From: Kribbella pittospori
GTDB lineage: Bacteria > Actinomycetota > Actinomycetes > Propionibacteriales > Kribbellaceae
DNA length: 64,000 nt
Assembly: GCF_004331465.1 (NCBI RefSeq)
Contig: NZ_SJKB01000007.1
Coordinates: 62,001-126,000 of the forward strand
Direction of reading: 5' to 3'
The position numbers were made by a program, and so were the translations under genes. Positions 1-8,419 of this stretch are shown here, one piece after another. Every line of letters begins with the position of its first letter. The stretch's first letter is position 1. The notes beneath the pieces are model-generated. The model searched no databases, was not told the origin of the DNA, and saw nothing but the letters and a program-made list of their open reading frames with translations.

Positions 1-16
1 ATGGGTGACTGTGCGC

Positions 17-36
17 CGAAAACTTTACGAAAACTT
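17..36. promoter_or_regulatory. Direct repeat CGAAAACTT x2, possible regulator site
   Basis: CGAAAACTT occurs at 17-25 and again at 28-36, an 11-base period (one helical turn) in an AT-rich patch upstream of the first gene. Such phased repeats are often binding sites for sugar-responsive regulators in actinomycetes. No regulator can be assigned, and the upstream side lies outside the window. Confidence 0.3.
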
Positions 37-136
37 AGTCGTAACCACCGGCGCGCCAGGTCGTTGATCAGTCAGACAGTTTGTGAGCAAGGGATCGCTG
101 GGGTCCACCGCGCTGGGGAACTGGGAAGGACCGCCC

Positions 137-370
137 GTGCACCGATTCAATCCACCACCTGAGTGGCCTGAGCCGCCGAGTGACACCTGGCGTCCGCCGC
201 CGGGCTGGGAGCCGGACCCGGAGTGGCCGGACGCGCCGGCCGGCTGGGGTTTCTGGCTCAACCGCAGCGGCCGTCCGTCCCGCGGCCCGATCGGCGCCTA
301 CGGAGCCATCGACGCCGGCCGCCTCGAGCTGGCCACCGCCGACCCGGCCCTCGTCCTGATGCACTCCTGA
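137..370 (+). CDS. Small Pro/Trp-rich hypothetical protein
   Basis: A 77-residue protein. GTG at 137 is preferred because GGGAAGGA lies at 123-130, six bases upstream; an in-frame start at 83 has no such site. The N-terminal half is dense in Pro and Trp with the pattern PPPGWEPDPEWPDAPAGW, a motif common at the N-terminus of actinobacterial small or membrane proteins. No membrane segment follows here, so it may be a stand-alone or truncated form. Function unknown. A 12-bp hairpin follows at 410-442. Confidence 0.55.
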   Translation: MHRFNPPPEWPEPPSDTWRPPPGWEPDPEWPDAPAGWGFWLNRSGRPSRGPIGAYGAIDAGRLELATADPALVLMHS

Positions 371-409
371 CAGCTCGCTCAAGCGACCTCCTGCAGCCGG
401 CTGGAGGAA

Positions 410-442
410 CGGCTCCCGCATGCTTCCCAGATGCGGGAGCCG
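410..442 (+). terminator. Terminator-like 12-bp hairpin
   Basis: CGGCTCCCGCAT (410-421) pairs perfectly with ATGCGGGAGCCG (431-442) around a 9-base loop. There is no T-run, so it would be an I-shaped terminator or an mRNA-stabilising hairpin for the gene ending at 370. Confidence 0.5.
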
Positions 443-514
443 CGGTGCGTTCCGCGTGAGATGTGGCCAGGATCGGACGGAGGGCTGGCGTTCTCTTATC
501 GTCTTCTGATGTTA

Positions 515-534
515 TGTTATCAGCGTAGATAACA
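515..534. promoter_or_regulatory. Palindromic operator TGTTATC-N6-GATAACA
   Basis: TGTTATC (515-521) and GATAACA (528-534) form a perfect inverted repeat 20 bases before the first GTG of the polyol operon. A DeoR-family regulator is encoded in the same operon (2539-3339), and DeoR-type operators commonly contain TGTTAT-like half sites, so autoregulation is the simplest reading. The link to that regulator is inferred. Confidence 0.55.
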
Positions 535-554
535 CTCAGTTCGGGAGGCGGCAC

Positions 555-1928
555 GTGGCAGGACCGGCCTGGATCGGCGTCGACCTCGGCACGCAGAGCG
601 TGCGCGCAGTACTGGCCGACTCCGACGGTACTGTCCTGGCCCGCGCGGCCCGGCCACTGACCAGCCATCGCGACGGTGTCCGGCACGAGCAGGACCCGCA
701 GAGCTGGCTCGACGCGGTCGACTCCAGCATCGCCGAAGTCGCTCCGCATGCGGCCCAGTTGGCCGGCATCGCAATCTGTTCCACCTCCGGCACAGTCCTC
801 CTGACCGACCGTTCCGGCCGCCCGGTGACGCCCGCTCTGATGTACGACGACGCCCGCGCGGCCGACCGTCGCGTCCAGATCCTGGACGCCGACCCGGAGC
901 GCTGGTCGACCTCGATGCAGCCCACGTGGGCGCTCCCGAAGATCCTCTCGCTGGTCGCTGACGGTTACGACCTCGCCGACCATCACATCGTCCACAGCGC
1001 CGACTTCGTCGCAGCCCACCTGGTCGGTCACCCGGTCGCCACCGACACGAGCCATGCCCTCAAGACCGGCTACGACCTCGTCGCCGACACCTGGCCGACC
1101 GCAGCCTTCGACAAACTCGGCCTGCCCCTCTCCGCCTTCCCCGAGGTCGTCCTTCCGGGCTCCGAACTCGGCCGCACTCCGGCGGGCGTTCCCGTGTATG
1201 CCGGTATGACTGACGGCTGCGCTGCCCAGATCGCCGCCGGTGCCCTCGCCCCCGGCGCCTGGAACTCAGTCCTTGGTACGACGCTCGTCCTCAAGGGCGT
1301 CAGCAAAGACCTCCTCGGCGACCCCACCGGCGCGGTCTACAGCCACCGCCATCCGGACGGCGGCTGGCTCCCCGGTGGCGCATCGAGCACCGGCGCCGGC
1401 GTACTGACCGAGTTGCTGCCCGGCGAAGATCTCGACGCCTTCGACCGGGCCGCTCGTGAGCTAGGGCCGATCGATGCGGTCATCTACCCGCTGACCAAGA
1501 CCGGTGAGCGGTTCCCGTTCGTCGCACCGCAGGCCGAGCGGTTCACCCTCGGCGACGCCTCCGGCAAGCTGCGGACGTACGCCGCCGTCCTCCAGGGCGT
1601 GGCCTTCATCGAACGACTCGCCTTCGAGCACCTGGTCGGCCTCGGTGCCGACCCCGTCCGTTCCGTCTCTCTCACCGGCGGCGCCATCCGCAGCGGCTAC
1701 TGGAACCAGCTTCGCGCCGACGTCCTCGGCGTGCCCGTCGAACTCCCGGCGGCCCCGGACCCGGCGTACGGGATGGCGGTGCTGGCGGCCTCGGCCGGCG
1801 GCTCGCTGACCGAAACCGCCGGCCGGATGGTCCGGGTCGAGCGCGTCCTCGAGCCGCGACCGCAACCGCTCGACAAGTTGTACGGCGAATTCGTCGCCGA
1901 GCTGGACTGGCGGGGGTACCGCGGATGA
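555..1928 (+). CDS. FGGY-family carbohydrate kinase, D-ribulokinase-like
   Basis: A 457-residue ATP-dependent sugar kinase of the FGGY fold (actin-like ATPase). The N-terminal phosphate loop reads GVDLGTQ (about residues 8-14). The C-terminal half carries the nucleotide-site pattern TGGAIRSGYWNQLRADVLG near residue 375. Internal motifs (ALKTGYD, VYSHRHPDGGWLPGGASSTG, KTGERFPF) resemble the plant/cyanobacterial D-ribulose kinase branch more than classical xylulokinase, from memory of that family. GTG at 555 follows GGGAGG at 543-548. It is the first gene of an operon and overlaps the next gene by ATGA. Substrate is an inference. Confidence 0.8.
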   Translation: MAGPAWIGVDLGTQSVRAVLADSDGTVLARAARPLTSHRDGVRHEQDPQSWLDAVDSSIAEVAPHAAQLAGIAICSTSGTVLLTDRSGRPVTPALMYDDARAADRRVQILDADPERWSTSMQPTWALPKILSLVADGYDLADHHIVHSADFVAAHLVGHPVATDTSHALKTGYDLVADTWPTAAFDKLGLPLSAFPEVVLPGSELGRTPAGVPVYAGMTDGCAAQIAAGALAPGAWNSVLGTTLVLKGVSKDLLGDPTGAVYSHRHPDGGWLPGGASSTGAGVLTELLPGEDLDAFDRAARELGPIDAVIYPLTKTGERFPFVAPQAERFTLGDASGKLRTYAAVLQGVAFIERLAFEHLVGLGADPVRSVSLTGGAIRSGYWNQLRADVLGVPVELPAAPDPAYGMAVLAASAGGSLTETAGRMVRVERVLEPRPQPLDKLYGEFVAELDWRGYRG

Positions 1929-2542
1929 GGACCACGATCGTCCTGGCCCGGCACGGCCGGACCGAATGGCACCACGGCAACCGCTACACCGGGTCGACGG
2001 ACCTTCCGATCGACGAGGTCGGCATACAGCAGGCGCGGCTGCTCAAGGAGTGGGCGGAGGGCTACGCACCGGACGCGCTGTGGTCGTCTCCGATGCTGCG
2101 CGCCCGGCAGACGATCGCGCCGCTCGCCGAGGCCCTCGGCCTCGAGCCGACCGTGGACGCGCGGCTGCGCGAGGTCGACTTCGGTTCCGCCGAGGGCAAG
2201 ATGCTGAGCGAACTTCCGCCCGTCGTCGCCAAGGCGTTCGAGCTGGACCCGGTCAAGGATCACTTCCCGGGTGGTGAGGATCCGGCCGAGGCGGCCGACC
2301 GGGTGCACGAGGTCTTCCATCAGATCGGTAAGCAGCACGAAGGCGGCAGGGTGCTGGTGCTGGCGCACAACACGCTCATCCGGCTGCTGGTGTGCCGGGT
2401 GCTCGGACTGCCGTTGAGCGAGTACCGCAGACTGCTACCTGCGCTCGGTCCCGCGGCGCTGGTGCGTTTCCGCTGGCAGGACGGCACAGTGGGTCTCGAG
2501 GCGTACAACGTTCCCGCTGTCCGAATGGAGACCCTGGCATGA
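1925..2542 (+). CDS. Histidine phosphatase (phosphoglycerate-mutase-like)
   Basis: A 205-residue branch-1 histidine phosphatase. The catalytic LARHGRTEWH motif is at residues 8-17, a family Glu lies in the REVDFGSAEG segment, and the second catalytic His is in LAHNTLIR. It is cytosolic by sequence. It is translationally coupled to the upstream kinase (ATGA) and to the downstream regulator (ATGA). In this setting it could remove phosphate from a sugar phosphate made by the neighbouring kinases, but the substrate cannot be read from sequence. Confidence 0.85.
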   Translation: MRTTIVLARHGRTEWHHGNRYTGSTDLPIDEVGIQQARLLKEWAEGYAPDALWSSPMLRARQTIAPLAEALGLEPTVDARLREVDFGSAEGKMLSELPPVVAKAFELDPVKDHFPGGEDPAEAADRVHEVFHQIGKQHEGGRVLVLAHNTLIRLLVCRVLGLPLSEYRRLLPALGPAALVRFRWQDGTVGLEAYNVPAVRMETLA

Positions 2543-3339
2543 CATCCGATGTCGACGGTGACACCACCGAACTGAGTCGTCCCGCCCGCCGGCAGGCCGA
2601 GATCGCGGCGTACGTCGTGAAGCACGGCTCGGTCTCGGCCAACGACCTGGTCGAGGCGTTCGGGGTGAGCGTGATGACGGTGCACCGCGACCTGGACGAG
2701 CTCGAGCGGCAGGGCGTCGTGCGCAAGTACCGCGGCGGCGTCAGCGCGCAGCCGACCAGTGTCTTCGAGAGCAACGTCGCGTACCGGCTGAACACCGCGA
2801 CCGCCGAGAAGGCCGCGCTGGCCCGGCACGCCCGCGCGATGATCGAGCCCGGGATGTCGGTGATGCTCGACGACTCGACCAGCGCGCTGGCCCTGGTCGA
2901 CCTGTTCGAGGACATCACTCCGTTGACCGTGGCAACGAACTTCCTGCCCGCGATCAGCAAGCTGACCGAGTTGCGCGACATCACCCTGCTTGCACTCGGC
3001 GGCCTGTACTCCGCGACCCACGACTCGTTCGGCGGGATGCCGTGCGCGGAGGCGGTCGAGGCGCTGCACACCGACCTGCTGTTCTGCTCGGTGTCGGCGG
3101 TGTCGGCGACACACGCGTTCCACCAGGAGGAGGAGATCGTCCTGGTGAAGCGAGCGATGCTGCGATCGGCCAAGACCAAGGTCCTGCTGGTCGACCACGG
3201 CAAGCTCCAGCGCACCGCCCTGCACCGCCTCGCCCCACTCACCGACTTCGACGTCGTAGTCGTCGACGAGAAGACCCCAGAGGATTTGATCAAGCCACTA
3301 CGCGACAACGGAGCGACCGTGGAGGTCGCCAAGCTCTAG
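2539..3339 (+). CDS. DeoR-family transcriptional regulator
   Basis: A 266-residue repressor-type regulator. The winged helix-turn-helix is at about residues 18-75, with the DeoR signature SVSANDLVEAFGVSVMTVHRD followed by LERQGVVRKYRGG. The C-terminal sugar-phosphate-sensing domain follows (DDSTSALAL, ATNFLPAISKL, CSVSAVSATHAF). ATG at 2539 overlaps the phosphatase stop, which fixes the start. It lies inside the operon it probably controls. The palindrome at 515-534 is the likely operator, and a phosphorylated ketose or polyol the likely effector. Confidence 0.9.
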   Translation: MTSDVDGDTTELSRPARRQAEIAAYVVKHGSVSANDLVEAFGVSVMTVHRDLDELERQGVVRKYRGGVSAQPTSVFESNVAYRLNTATAEKAALARHARAMIEPGMSVMLDDSTSALALVDLFEDITPLTVATNFLPAISKLTELRDITLLALGGLYSATHDSFGGMPCAEAVEALHTDLLFCSVSAVSATHAFHQEEEIVLVKRAMLRSAKTKVLLVDHGKLQRTALHRLAPLTDFDVVVVDEKTPEDLIKPLRDNGATVEVAKL

Positions 3340-3350
3340 GAGGGGAGCGT

Positions 3351-4811
3351 ATGGACGTCGGAGTCGACGTTGGCACCACTGTCACCAAGGCTGTCGCTTT
3401 CGACGACGACGGACGGCCGGTAGCCGAGGCTTCCCGGCCGACCAGGCTGGTCCGGCCGGCGATCGGGCGGTTCGAGCACGAGACCGCCGAGATCGTTGCC
3501 TCGGTCAACGAGGTGGTCGGTGAGCTGGCCGGCACGGTGGGCGACCGCCCCGGCGTCTTGGCGATCACCGCTCAGGGCGACGGCCTCTGGCTCGTCGACG
3601 CGGACGGTACGGCGGTCCGCCCGGCGATCTCCTGGCTGGACGCGCGCAGCAGCGCGATCCTCGACAGCTGGACCGACGACGGCGTGGCCGAACGCGTCTT
3701 CCGCCGTTCCGGCAACCGGATGTTCCCCGGCGCCTCCGGGCCGCTGCTGGCCGCGGTCCACACCGAGGAGCCCGACGTCATCGCCCGCGCCGGGACAGCG
3801 GCGTACTGCAAGGACGTCGTGATGCAACAGCTCACCGGCGTCCGCGCGACGGACGTGTCGGATGCCTCCGCGCCCTTCCTCGACCCCCGCACGAACCAGT
3901 ACGACGAGGAAGCCCTGAAGGCCACCGGTCTCTCTGAGCTGAGCCATCTGCTCGCGCCGGTCGAGCCCGCCGGACCGGTCGGCGAACTACGCGACAACTC
4001 CACCGGCATGGCCCGCGGCACCAGGGTCTCCGCCGGACCGTACGATCTCCCAGCCGCAGCAGCCGGCGCCGGCGTTCAAGAGCCCGGCGATGCCTTACTT
4101 ACTGTCGGTACGACGCTCGCCTGCCAGGTCGTGACGCGAGAGCTCCCCATTGACGGCGAACCGGCAGGGCTGTTCCTCGGCACCTGGACCCCCGGCGTCT
4201 GGCTACGCGCGATGCCCGCGATGGTCGGCACCGCCGCGCTCGACCGAGTCCTCGCACTCGTCGGCGCCGGCACGGATCAGCTGCCGGGTTTCCTCGCCGA
4301 GAGCCCGGTCGGCGCCAAAGGCGTCACCGTGCTGCCTTACCTGTCCGAGGCCGGCGAGCGCGCGCCGTTCGTCGACACCCGCGCGCGAGGCACGATCGAC
4401 GGGATCTCGCTGTCCACGACCACGGCGGACCTGGTGCGCGCAACCTGCGAAGGCATCGCGTACGCCGCCCGGCACTGTCTCGAGGCAGCCGGATGGAGCG
4501 GCCGCGTCACGGTGTGCGGTGGTGGTGCGCGAAGTACTGAATGGACGCAGATCCTCGCCGACGTGCTGAATGCGCCGCTGCACACGGCCGAGGCCGAGCA
4601 GGTCGCGGCCCGGGGTGCCGTGATCTGCGCCCGGCGTGCGGTCGATCCGGACAGCGCTGGCGGCTGGGTCGCCGAGACCCGTCAGGTCGATCCCGATTCC
4701 GCCCGCGCCGCGTTCTACGCCGAGGGGTACGCCCACTACCTGCGCCGGATCGAGGCAGCCCGCCCGCGCTGGTCTGACCCAGCACCAACCTTCACCTCAG
4801 GAGTTCGATGA
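3351..4811 (+). CDS. FGGY-family kinase, erythritol-kinase (EryA)-like
   Basis: A 486-residue FGGY kinase. The phosphate loop GVDVGTTVTKA is at residues 4-14. The segment ITAQGDGLWLVDADG, then WLDARSSA, CKDVVMQQLTG and SEAGERAPF, matches the erythritol-kinase branch as remembered. The C-terminal ATP-site pattern is VCGGGARSTEWTQILADVL. ATG at 3351 follows AGGAGGGG directly after the DeoR stop. It overlaps the next gene by ATGA. With a second kinase in the same operon, the pathway probably handles a four- or five-carbon polyol or ketose. Exact substrate uncertain. Confidence 0.8.
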   Translation: MDVGVDVGTTVTKAVAFDDDGRPVAEASRPTRLVRPAIGRFEHETAEIVASVNEVVGELAGTVGDRPGVLAITAQGDGLWLVDADGTAVRPAISWLDARSSAILDSWTDDGVAERVFRRSGNRMFPGASGPLLAAVHTEEPDVIARAGTAAYCKDVVMQQLTGVRATDVSDASAPFLDPRTNQYDEEALKATGLSELSHLLAPVEPAGPVGELRDNSTGMARGTRVSAGPYDLPAAAAGAGVQEPGDALLTVGTTLACQVVTRELPIDGEPAGLFLGTWTPGVWLRAMPAMVGTAALDRVLALVGAGTDQLPGFLAESPVGAKGVTVLPYLSEAGERAPFVDTRARGTIDGISLSTTTADLVRATCEGIAYAARHCLEAAGWSGRVTVCGGGARSTEWTQILADVLNAPLHTAEAEQVAARGAVICARRAVDPDSAGGWVAETRQVDPDSARAAFYAEGYAHYLRRIEAARPRWSDPAPTFTSGVR

Positions 4812-5833
4812 GAACCATCAAGACATTGCTTGCCGGCGACCACTTCGTGCGCAACGACCTGCTCGCCACAGCATTGTCCTCCGTCCAGAACGTCACGTTC
4901 GACTTCCGTGAGGTCACACTGCCCTGGCCGCTGACGCCGTACGGGCGGGTGGCCGAGGTGGACGAGGCGAGCGACGCCGAGGATCAGCTGATCGCGGCGC
5001 TGCCCGGGGTCGAGATCGCGGTCACCCAGATGGGCCCGTTCACCGAGCGAGTGCTGGAAGCCGCGCCGGATCTGCGCTTTCTGGTCGTCTGTCGTGGCGG
5101 CCCGGTGAACGTGAACGTGCCCGCGGCCACCAAGCGCGGCATCATCGTGGCCGCCACCCCCGGCCGCAACGCGGTCGCCGCCGCCGAGCACGCGGTCGCG
5201 ATGATGATGGGTGCCCTGCGCAACCTTCCGAGGTTGCAACGGACGCTGGAGCAAGGCGAGTGGCGCAGCGACCTCTATGCGTACGACGAGTGTGGCCTTG
5301 AACTGGACGGGGCCACGGTCGGTCTCGTCGGGTACGGCGCGATCGGGCAACGTGTCGCTCGGGTGATGCTTGCCTTCGGCGCCGAAGTACTCGTGGTCGA
5401 CCCGGCGATCGATCCGGCCAAGGCGCCGGCCGGTGTCGAAGTGGTCGAGTTGAACGACCTGCTGCGGCGGTCGGACGTGGTGAGCCTGCACGCACGGCTG
5501 ACCGATCAGACCCGCGGCATGATCGGTGCCGACCAGATTGCCCTGATGCCGCGAGGCGCCGTACTCGTGAACACAGCGCGTGGTGGGTTGCTCGACTACG
5601 ACGCGACGGTGGATGCGCTGGAGTCCGGTCAGCTCGGTGCGGCCGCCTTCGATGTGTTCCCGGTTGAGCCGGTGCCGGCCGGTGCACGACTACTGACGGC
5701 ACCGAACGTAGTCATGACGCCACACCTCGCCGGTGCGACCAAGCAAACCGCCCTCCGCGCAGGCTCAATCGCCGCCGAAGCCGTCGCGGCGTACCTCGCC
5801 GGGAACGACCCCGCAGGACTGGTCTCGGCGTAG
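4808..5833 (+). CDS. D-2-hydroxyacid dehydrogenase (NAD-dependent, SerA-like)
   Basis: A 341-residue member of the D-isomer-specific 2-hydroxyacid dehydrogenases. The Rossmann motif is GLVGYGAIGQRVA (about residues 174-186). The catalytic Arg is in NTARGGLLD, the Glu is near DVFPVEP, and the catalytic His is in TPHLAGATKQT. It is coupled by ATGA to the EryA-like kinase, so it probably oxidises or reduces a sugar-acid intermediate of that pathway rather than serving serine synthesis; the ACT domain typical of SerA is absent. Cytosolic. Confidence 0.85.
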   Translation: MRTIKTLLAGDHFVRNDLLATALSSVQNVTFDFREVTLPWPLTPYGRVAEVDEASDAEDQLIAALPGVEIAVTQMGPFTERVLEAAPDLRFLVVCRGGPVNVNVPAATKRGIIVAATPGRNAVAAAEHAVAMMMGALRNLPRLQRTLEQGEWRSDLYAYDECGLELDGATVGLVGYGAIGQRVARVMLAFGAEVLVVDPAIDPAKAPAGVEVVELNDLLRRSDVVSLHARLTDQTRGMIGADQIALMPRGAVLVNTARGGLLDYDATVDALESGQLGAAAFDVFPVEPVPAGARLLTAPNVVMTPHLAGATKQTALRAGSIAAEAVAAYLAGNDPAGLVSA

Positions 5834-5852
5834 TTAGGGAACTGGAAGCACC

Positions 5853-6548
5853 ATGCAACTCGTAACATCCACCACCTGGACCGAGCTCGTGTTGCTGCTG
5901 GTCGCGTTCGTGCTGTCGATGGTCATCGGCATCGAGCGGCAGTTGCAGCAGAAGAGCGCGGGGATGCGCACGCACACCCTGGTCGGCACCGGGGCTGCTC
6001 TGTTCACGCTGGTCTCCGGCTTCGGCTTCGACGCCGTCCTGGGGACCGAGGTCAACCTCGATCCGTCGAGGATCGCGGCGCAGGTCGTCTCCGGCGTCGG
6101 ATTCCTCGGCGCCGGGGTGATCTTCATGCGCCGCGACGTGGTCCGCGGGCTGACCACCGCCGCGACGATCTGGATGACGGCCGCGATCGGAATGGCTTGT
6201 GGCGCAGGGATGCCGGTGCTGGCCGTGGCCGCGACCCTGCTGCATCTGGTCGCGGTCGGGCCCTTCGGCCGGCTCGGCCGCTTCCTGCCGTCGCCGGACC
6301 GCCGCCGCATCGTGACCGTTCGCTACGAGGACGGTTCCGGCGTACTGCGGGCGATCCTGTCGACCGCGACGTCGATGGGTTTCGAGGCCTCGGTGCTCGG
6401 AACCGACGTGCACCGGGAGGCCGGCCGGCCGCAGGTACGGGCGTCGATGCGGTTCACCGGCCGGCCCCCGTTGCAGAATCTGGTGCTGGCCCTGGACGAC
6501 CTCGACGGCGTCACCGGTGTCCGTCTGCGGGAGGAAGTCGACGACTGA
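5853..6548 (+). CDS. MgtC/SapB-family membrane protein
   Basis: A 231-residue protein with four to five hydrophobic segments in the first 140 residues, including IGIERQLQQKSAGMRTHTLVG, VVSGVGFLGAGVIF and GLTTAATIWMTAAIG, the conserved blocks of MgtC/SapB proteins. The C-terminal 85 residues form a soluble ACT-like domain. The family is linked to growth under magnesium limitation and acid stress; biochemical function is debated. The start is 19 bases after the dehydrogenase stop, so it is probably the last gene of the operon, although its role there is not obvious. Confidence 0.85.
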   Translation: MQLVTSTTWTELVLLLVAFVLSMVIGIERQLQQKSAGMRTHTLVGTGAALFTLVSGFGFDAVLGTEVNLDPSRIAAQVVSGVGFLGAGVIFMRRDVVRGLTTAATIWMTAAIGMACGAGMPVLAVAATLLHLVAVGPFGRLGRFLPSPDRRRIVTVRYEDGSGVLRAILSTATSMGFEASVLGTDVHREAGRPQVRASMRFTGRPPLQNLVLALDDLDGVTGVRLREEVDD

Positions 6549-6571
6549 GTTGCCTGATCGTTGTGAAGTCC

Positions 6572-6623
6572 GTGAGAAAATCACATAGATTCTCTATACG
6601 TCACCATAGAACGATGATAATTT
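6572..6623 (+). promoter_or_regulatory. AT-rich promoter with nested repeats, leaderless start
   Basis: GTGA-N5-TCAC lies at 6572-6584, ATAGA-TTC-TCTAT at 6585-6597, and TCAC(C)ATAGA is directly repeated at 6581-6589 and 6601-6610. A -10-like TAATTT at 6618-6623 is only six bases from the GTG at 6630, so the transcript is probably leaderless. The inverted repeats are the likely operator of the transport operon downstream. Confidence 0.5.
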
Positions 6624-6629
6624 CACGGC

Positions 6630-7469
6630 GTGCTTAACACTCCGCCCCTCACAGAGCTGCAGACGCTGGCCGTCGGTCTGGCCGCTGCGGCCGGCGAGGA
6701 GTTGCTGGCGCGCCAACCAGGTCTATCCATTGATGCCGTCGGTGTCGAGACCAAGTCCTCGGCCAGTGACCCGGTCAGCGCCGCGGACCGCGCCTCCGAG
6801 AAGCTGATCACCGACGGCCTCACCGCGGCGCGGCCCGGTGACGGCCTGCTCGGCGAGGAGGGTGCCGCGCGGGCCTCGGAGACCGGTCTGACCTGGGTGA
6901 TCGACCCGCTGGACGGGACCGTCAACTACCTCTACGGCCGCCTCGACTGGTGTGTCTCCATCGCGGTCGAGGACGAGGCCGGCGCACTGGTCGGCGTGGT
7001 TCACCAGCCGCGCACGGGCATCACCTGGTCCGCGATCCGCGGCGAGGGCGCGTGGCGCGACGACTTCCGCGAATGTGCACCGCGCGACGTGGTCCCGCTC
7101 GGCCCGCCGCGTGACGTCGTACTGGCGTCGGCCCTGGTGAGCACCGGCTTCTCGTACCTTCCCGAGCGTCGCGCCGAACAGGCCGACCACCTGCTGCGCG
7201 TGCTGCCCGCCGTACGGGATGTGCGCCGCGGCGGATCGGCCGCCCTCGACCTGTGCTCGGTCGCCGACGGTACGGCGGACGCCTATTACGAGCACCTCAT
7301 TCAGCCCTGGGACATCGCCGCCGGCGCCCTGATCGCCCGCGAAGCGGGTGCACAGACGACCGGCGGACCCGGGACCGCACTACCGCATGGCATCCTCGCG
7401 GCCGAGCCCTCCCTGGCCGCCGCACTGATCGAACTGTTAGCCCCGTCAACCCCGAGGAGGCCGGTGTGA
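6630..7469 (+). CDS. Inositol-monophosphatase-family phosphatase
   Basis: A 279-residue Mg-dependent, Li-sensitive-type phosphatase. Metal-site motifs are all present: GEEG near residue 72, WVIDPLDGTVNYLYG near residue 90, and QPWDIAAGALIAREAG near residue 226. The family hydrolyses inositol monophosphate, and in some members histidinol phosphate, fructose bisphosphate or PAP. It is first in an operon with ABC permeases, a binding lipoprotein and a glycerophosphodiesterase (GTGA overlap), so an organic phosphate brought in by that transporter is a reasonable substrate. No Shine-Dalgarno sequence; see the promoter entry. Confidence 0.85.
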   Translation: MLNTPPLTELQTLAVGLAAAAGEELLARQPGLSIDAVGVETKSSASDPVSAADRASEKLITDGLTAARPGDGLLGEEGAARASETGLTWVIDPLDGTVNYLYGRLDWCVSIAVEDEAGALVGVVHQPRTGITWSAIRGEGAWRDDFRECAPRDVVPLGPPRDVVLASALVSTGFSYLPERRAEQADHLLRVLPAVRDVRRGGSAALDLCSVADGTADAYYEHLIQPWDIAAGALIAREAGAQTTGGPGTALPHGILAAEPSLAAALIELLAPSTPRRPV

Positions 7470-8419
7470 CCGCACTGGACCTGCCGGTCCGGACCCATCC
7501 GGACGAACGCGTTCTGGCCGGCGACGCCGACAACCACCGCCGCCGCAGACGCCGCCGCGAGTACGGCCTGTTCGCGCTGCTGGTGGCGCCGAACCTGATC
7601 GTGATCGCGGTCTTCGCGTACTGGCCGATCATCTACAACGCGTTCCTCAGCCTGACCGACTGGAACATGATCGCGGCCCGGCCGACGTTCGTTGGGCTGG
7701 CCAACTACGCCCGTACGCTGAGCGATCCGGCGTTCCACAAGACGCTGTGGATCACGCTCGTGTTCACCGGGCTGATCGTGGTCGGCAGCCTGGTGATCGG
7801 CCTCGCGCTAGCGTTCCTGTTCAACCTGCCGCTGAAGGGCCGGGGCGCGGTCCGGACGATGGCGTTCGCGCCGCACGTGCTGTCCGGTGCCGCGGTCGCC
7901 ACCATCTGGGCGTTCATGTTCGACCCCGGCTACGGCCTGCTGCGAGCACTGATCGAACCGCTCGGTGCCGAGCCGCCGGACTGGATGAACAGCTCCGACT
8001 GGGCGCTGCCGGGACTCGTCATCGTCTACCTGTGGAAGAACGTCGGGTTCGCCGCACTGATCTACCTGGCCGGCCTGCAGGGTCTGCCGAAGGATCTGGA
8101 CGAGGCGGCCGCGATCGACGGCGCGAGCACCTGGACGAGGTTCTGGGCGATCAAGCTGCCGTTGCTTGCCCCGATCACCTTCTTCCTGCTGATCACCACG
8201 GTGATCGGCACCTTCCAGGCGTTCGACGTGATCGCGGTGATGACCGGTGGTGGCCCTGGTGATGCCACCACGACGCTGAGCTGGTCGATCTACAACGAAG
8301 GCTTCAAGGCGTTCAACGCGGGCCGCGCGGCGACGCTGTCGATCATCATGTTCGTCATCCTGCTGGTCGTCACCACCGTCCAGGCCCGGGTGATGGAGAG
8401 GCGGGTGCACTACCGATGA
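7466..8419 (+). CDS. ABC sugar/glycerophosphodiester transporter permease, MalF/UgpA type
   Basis: A 317-residue inner-membrane permease with about six transmembrane segments after a basic, Arg-rich N-terminus (residues 20-30). The EAA loop reads EAAAIDGASTWTRFWAIKLP near residue 212, the contact site for the ATPase. GTG at 7466 overlaps the previous stop and follows GAGGAGG at 7454-7460. It pairs with the next permease. No ATPase gene lies nearby, so a shared MsmK/UgpC-type ATPase encoded elsewhere is expected. Confidence 0.9.
   Translation: MTALDLPVRTHPDERVLAGDADNHRRRRRRREYGLFALLVAPNLIVIAVFAYWPIIYNAFLSLTDWNMIAARPTFVGLANYARTLSDPAFHKTLWITLVFTGLIVVGSLVIGLALAFLFNLPLKGRGAVRTMAFAPHVLSGAAVATIWAFMFDPGYGLLRALIEPLGAEPPDWMNSSDWALPGLVIVYLWKNVGFAALIYLAGLQGLPKDLDEAAAIDGASTWTRFWAIKLPLLAPITFFLLITTVIGTFQAFDVIAVMTGGGPGDATTTLSWSIYNEGFKAFNAGRAATLSIIMFVILLVVTTVQARVMERRVHYR

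Noticed and set aside
3351-4811. Xylulokinase (xylB) as a name for either FGGY kinase
   Set aside because: Motifs fit ribulokinase-like and erythritol-kinase-like branches better; substrate cannot be fixed from sequence.
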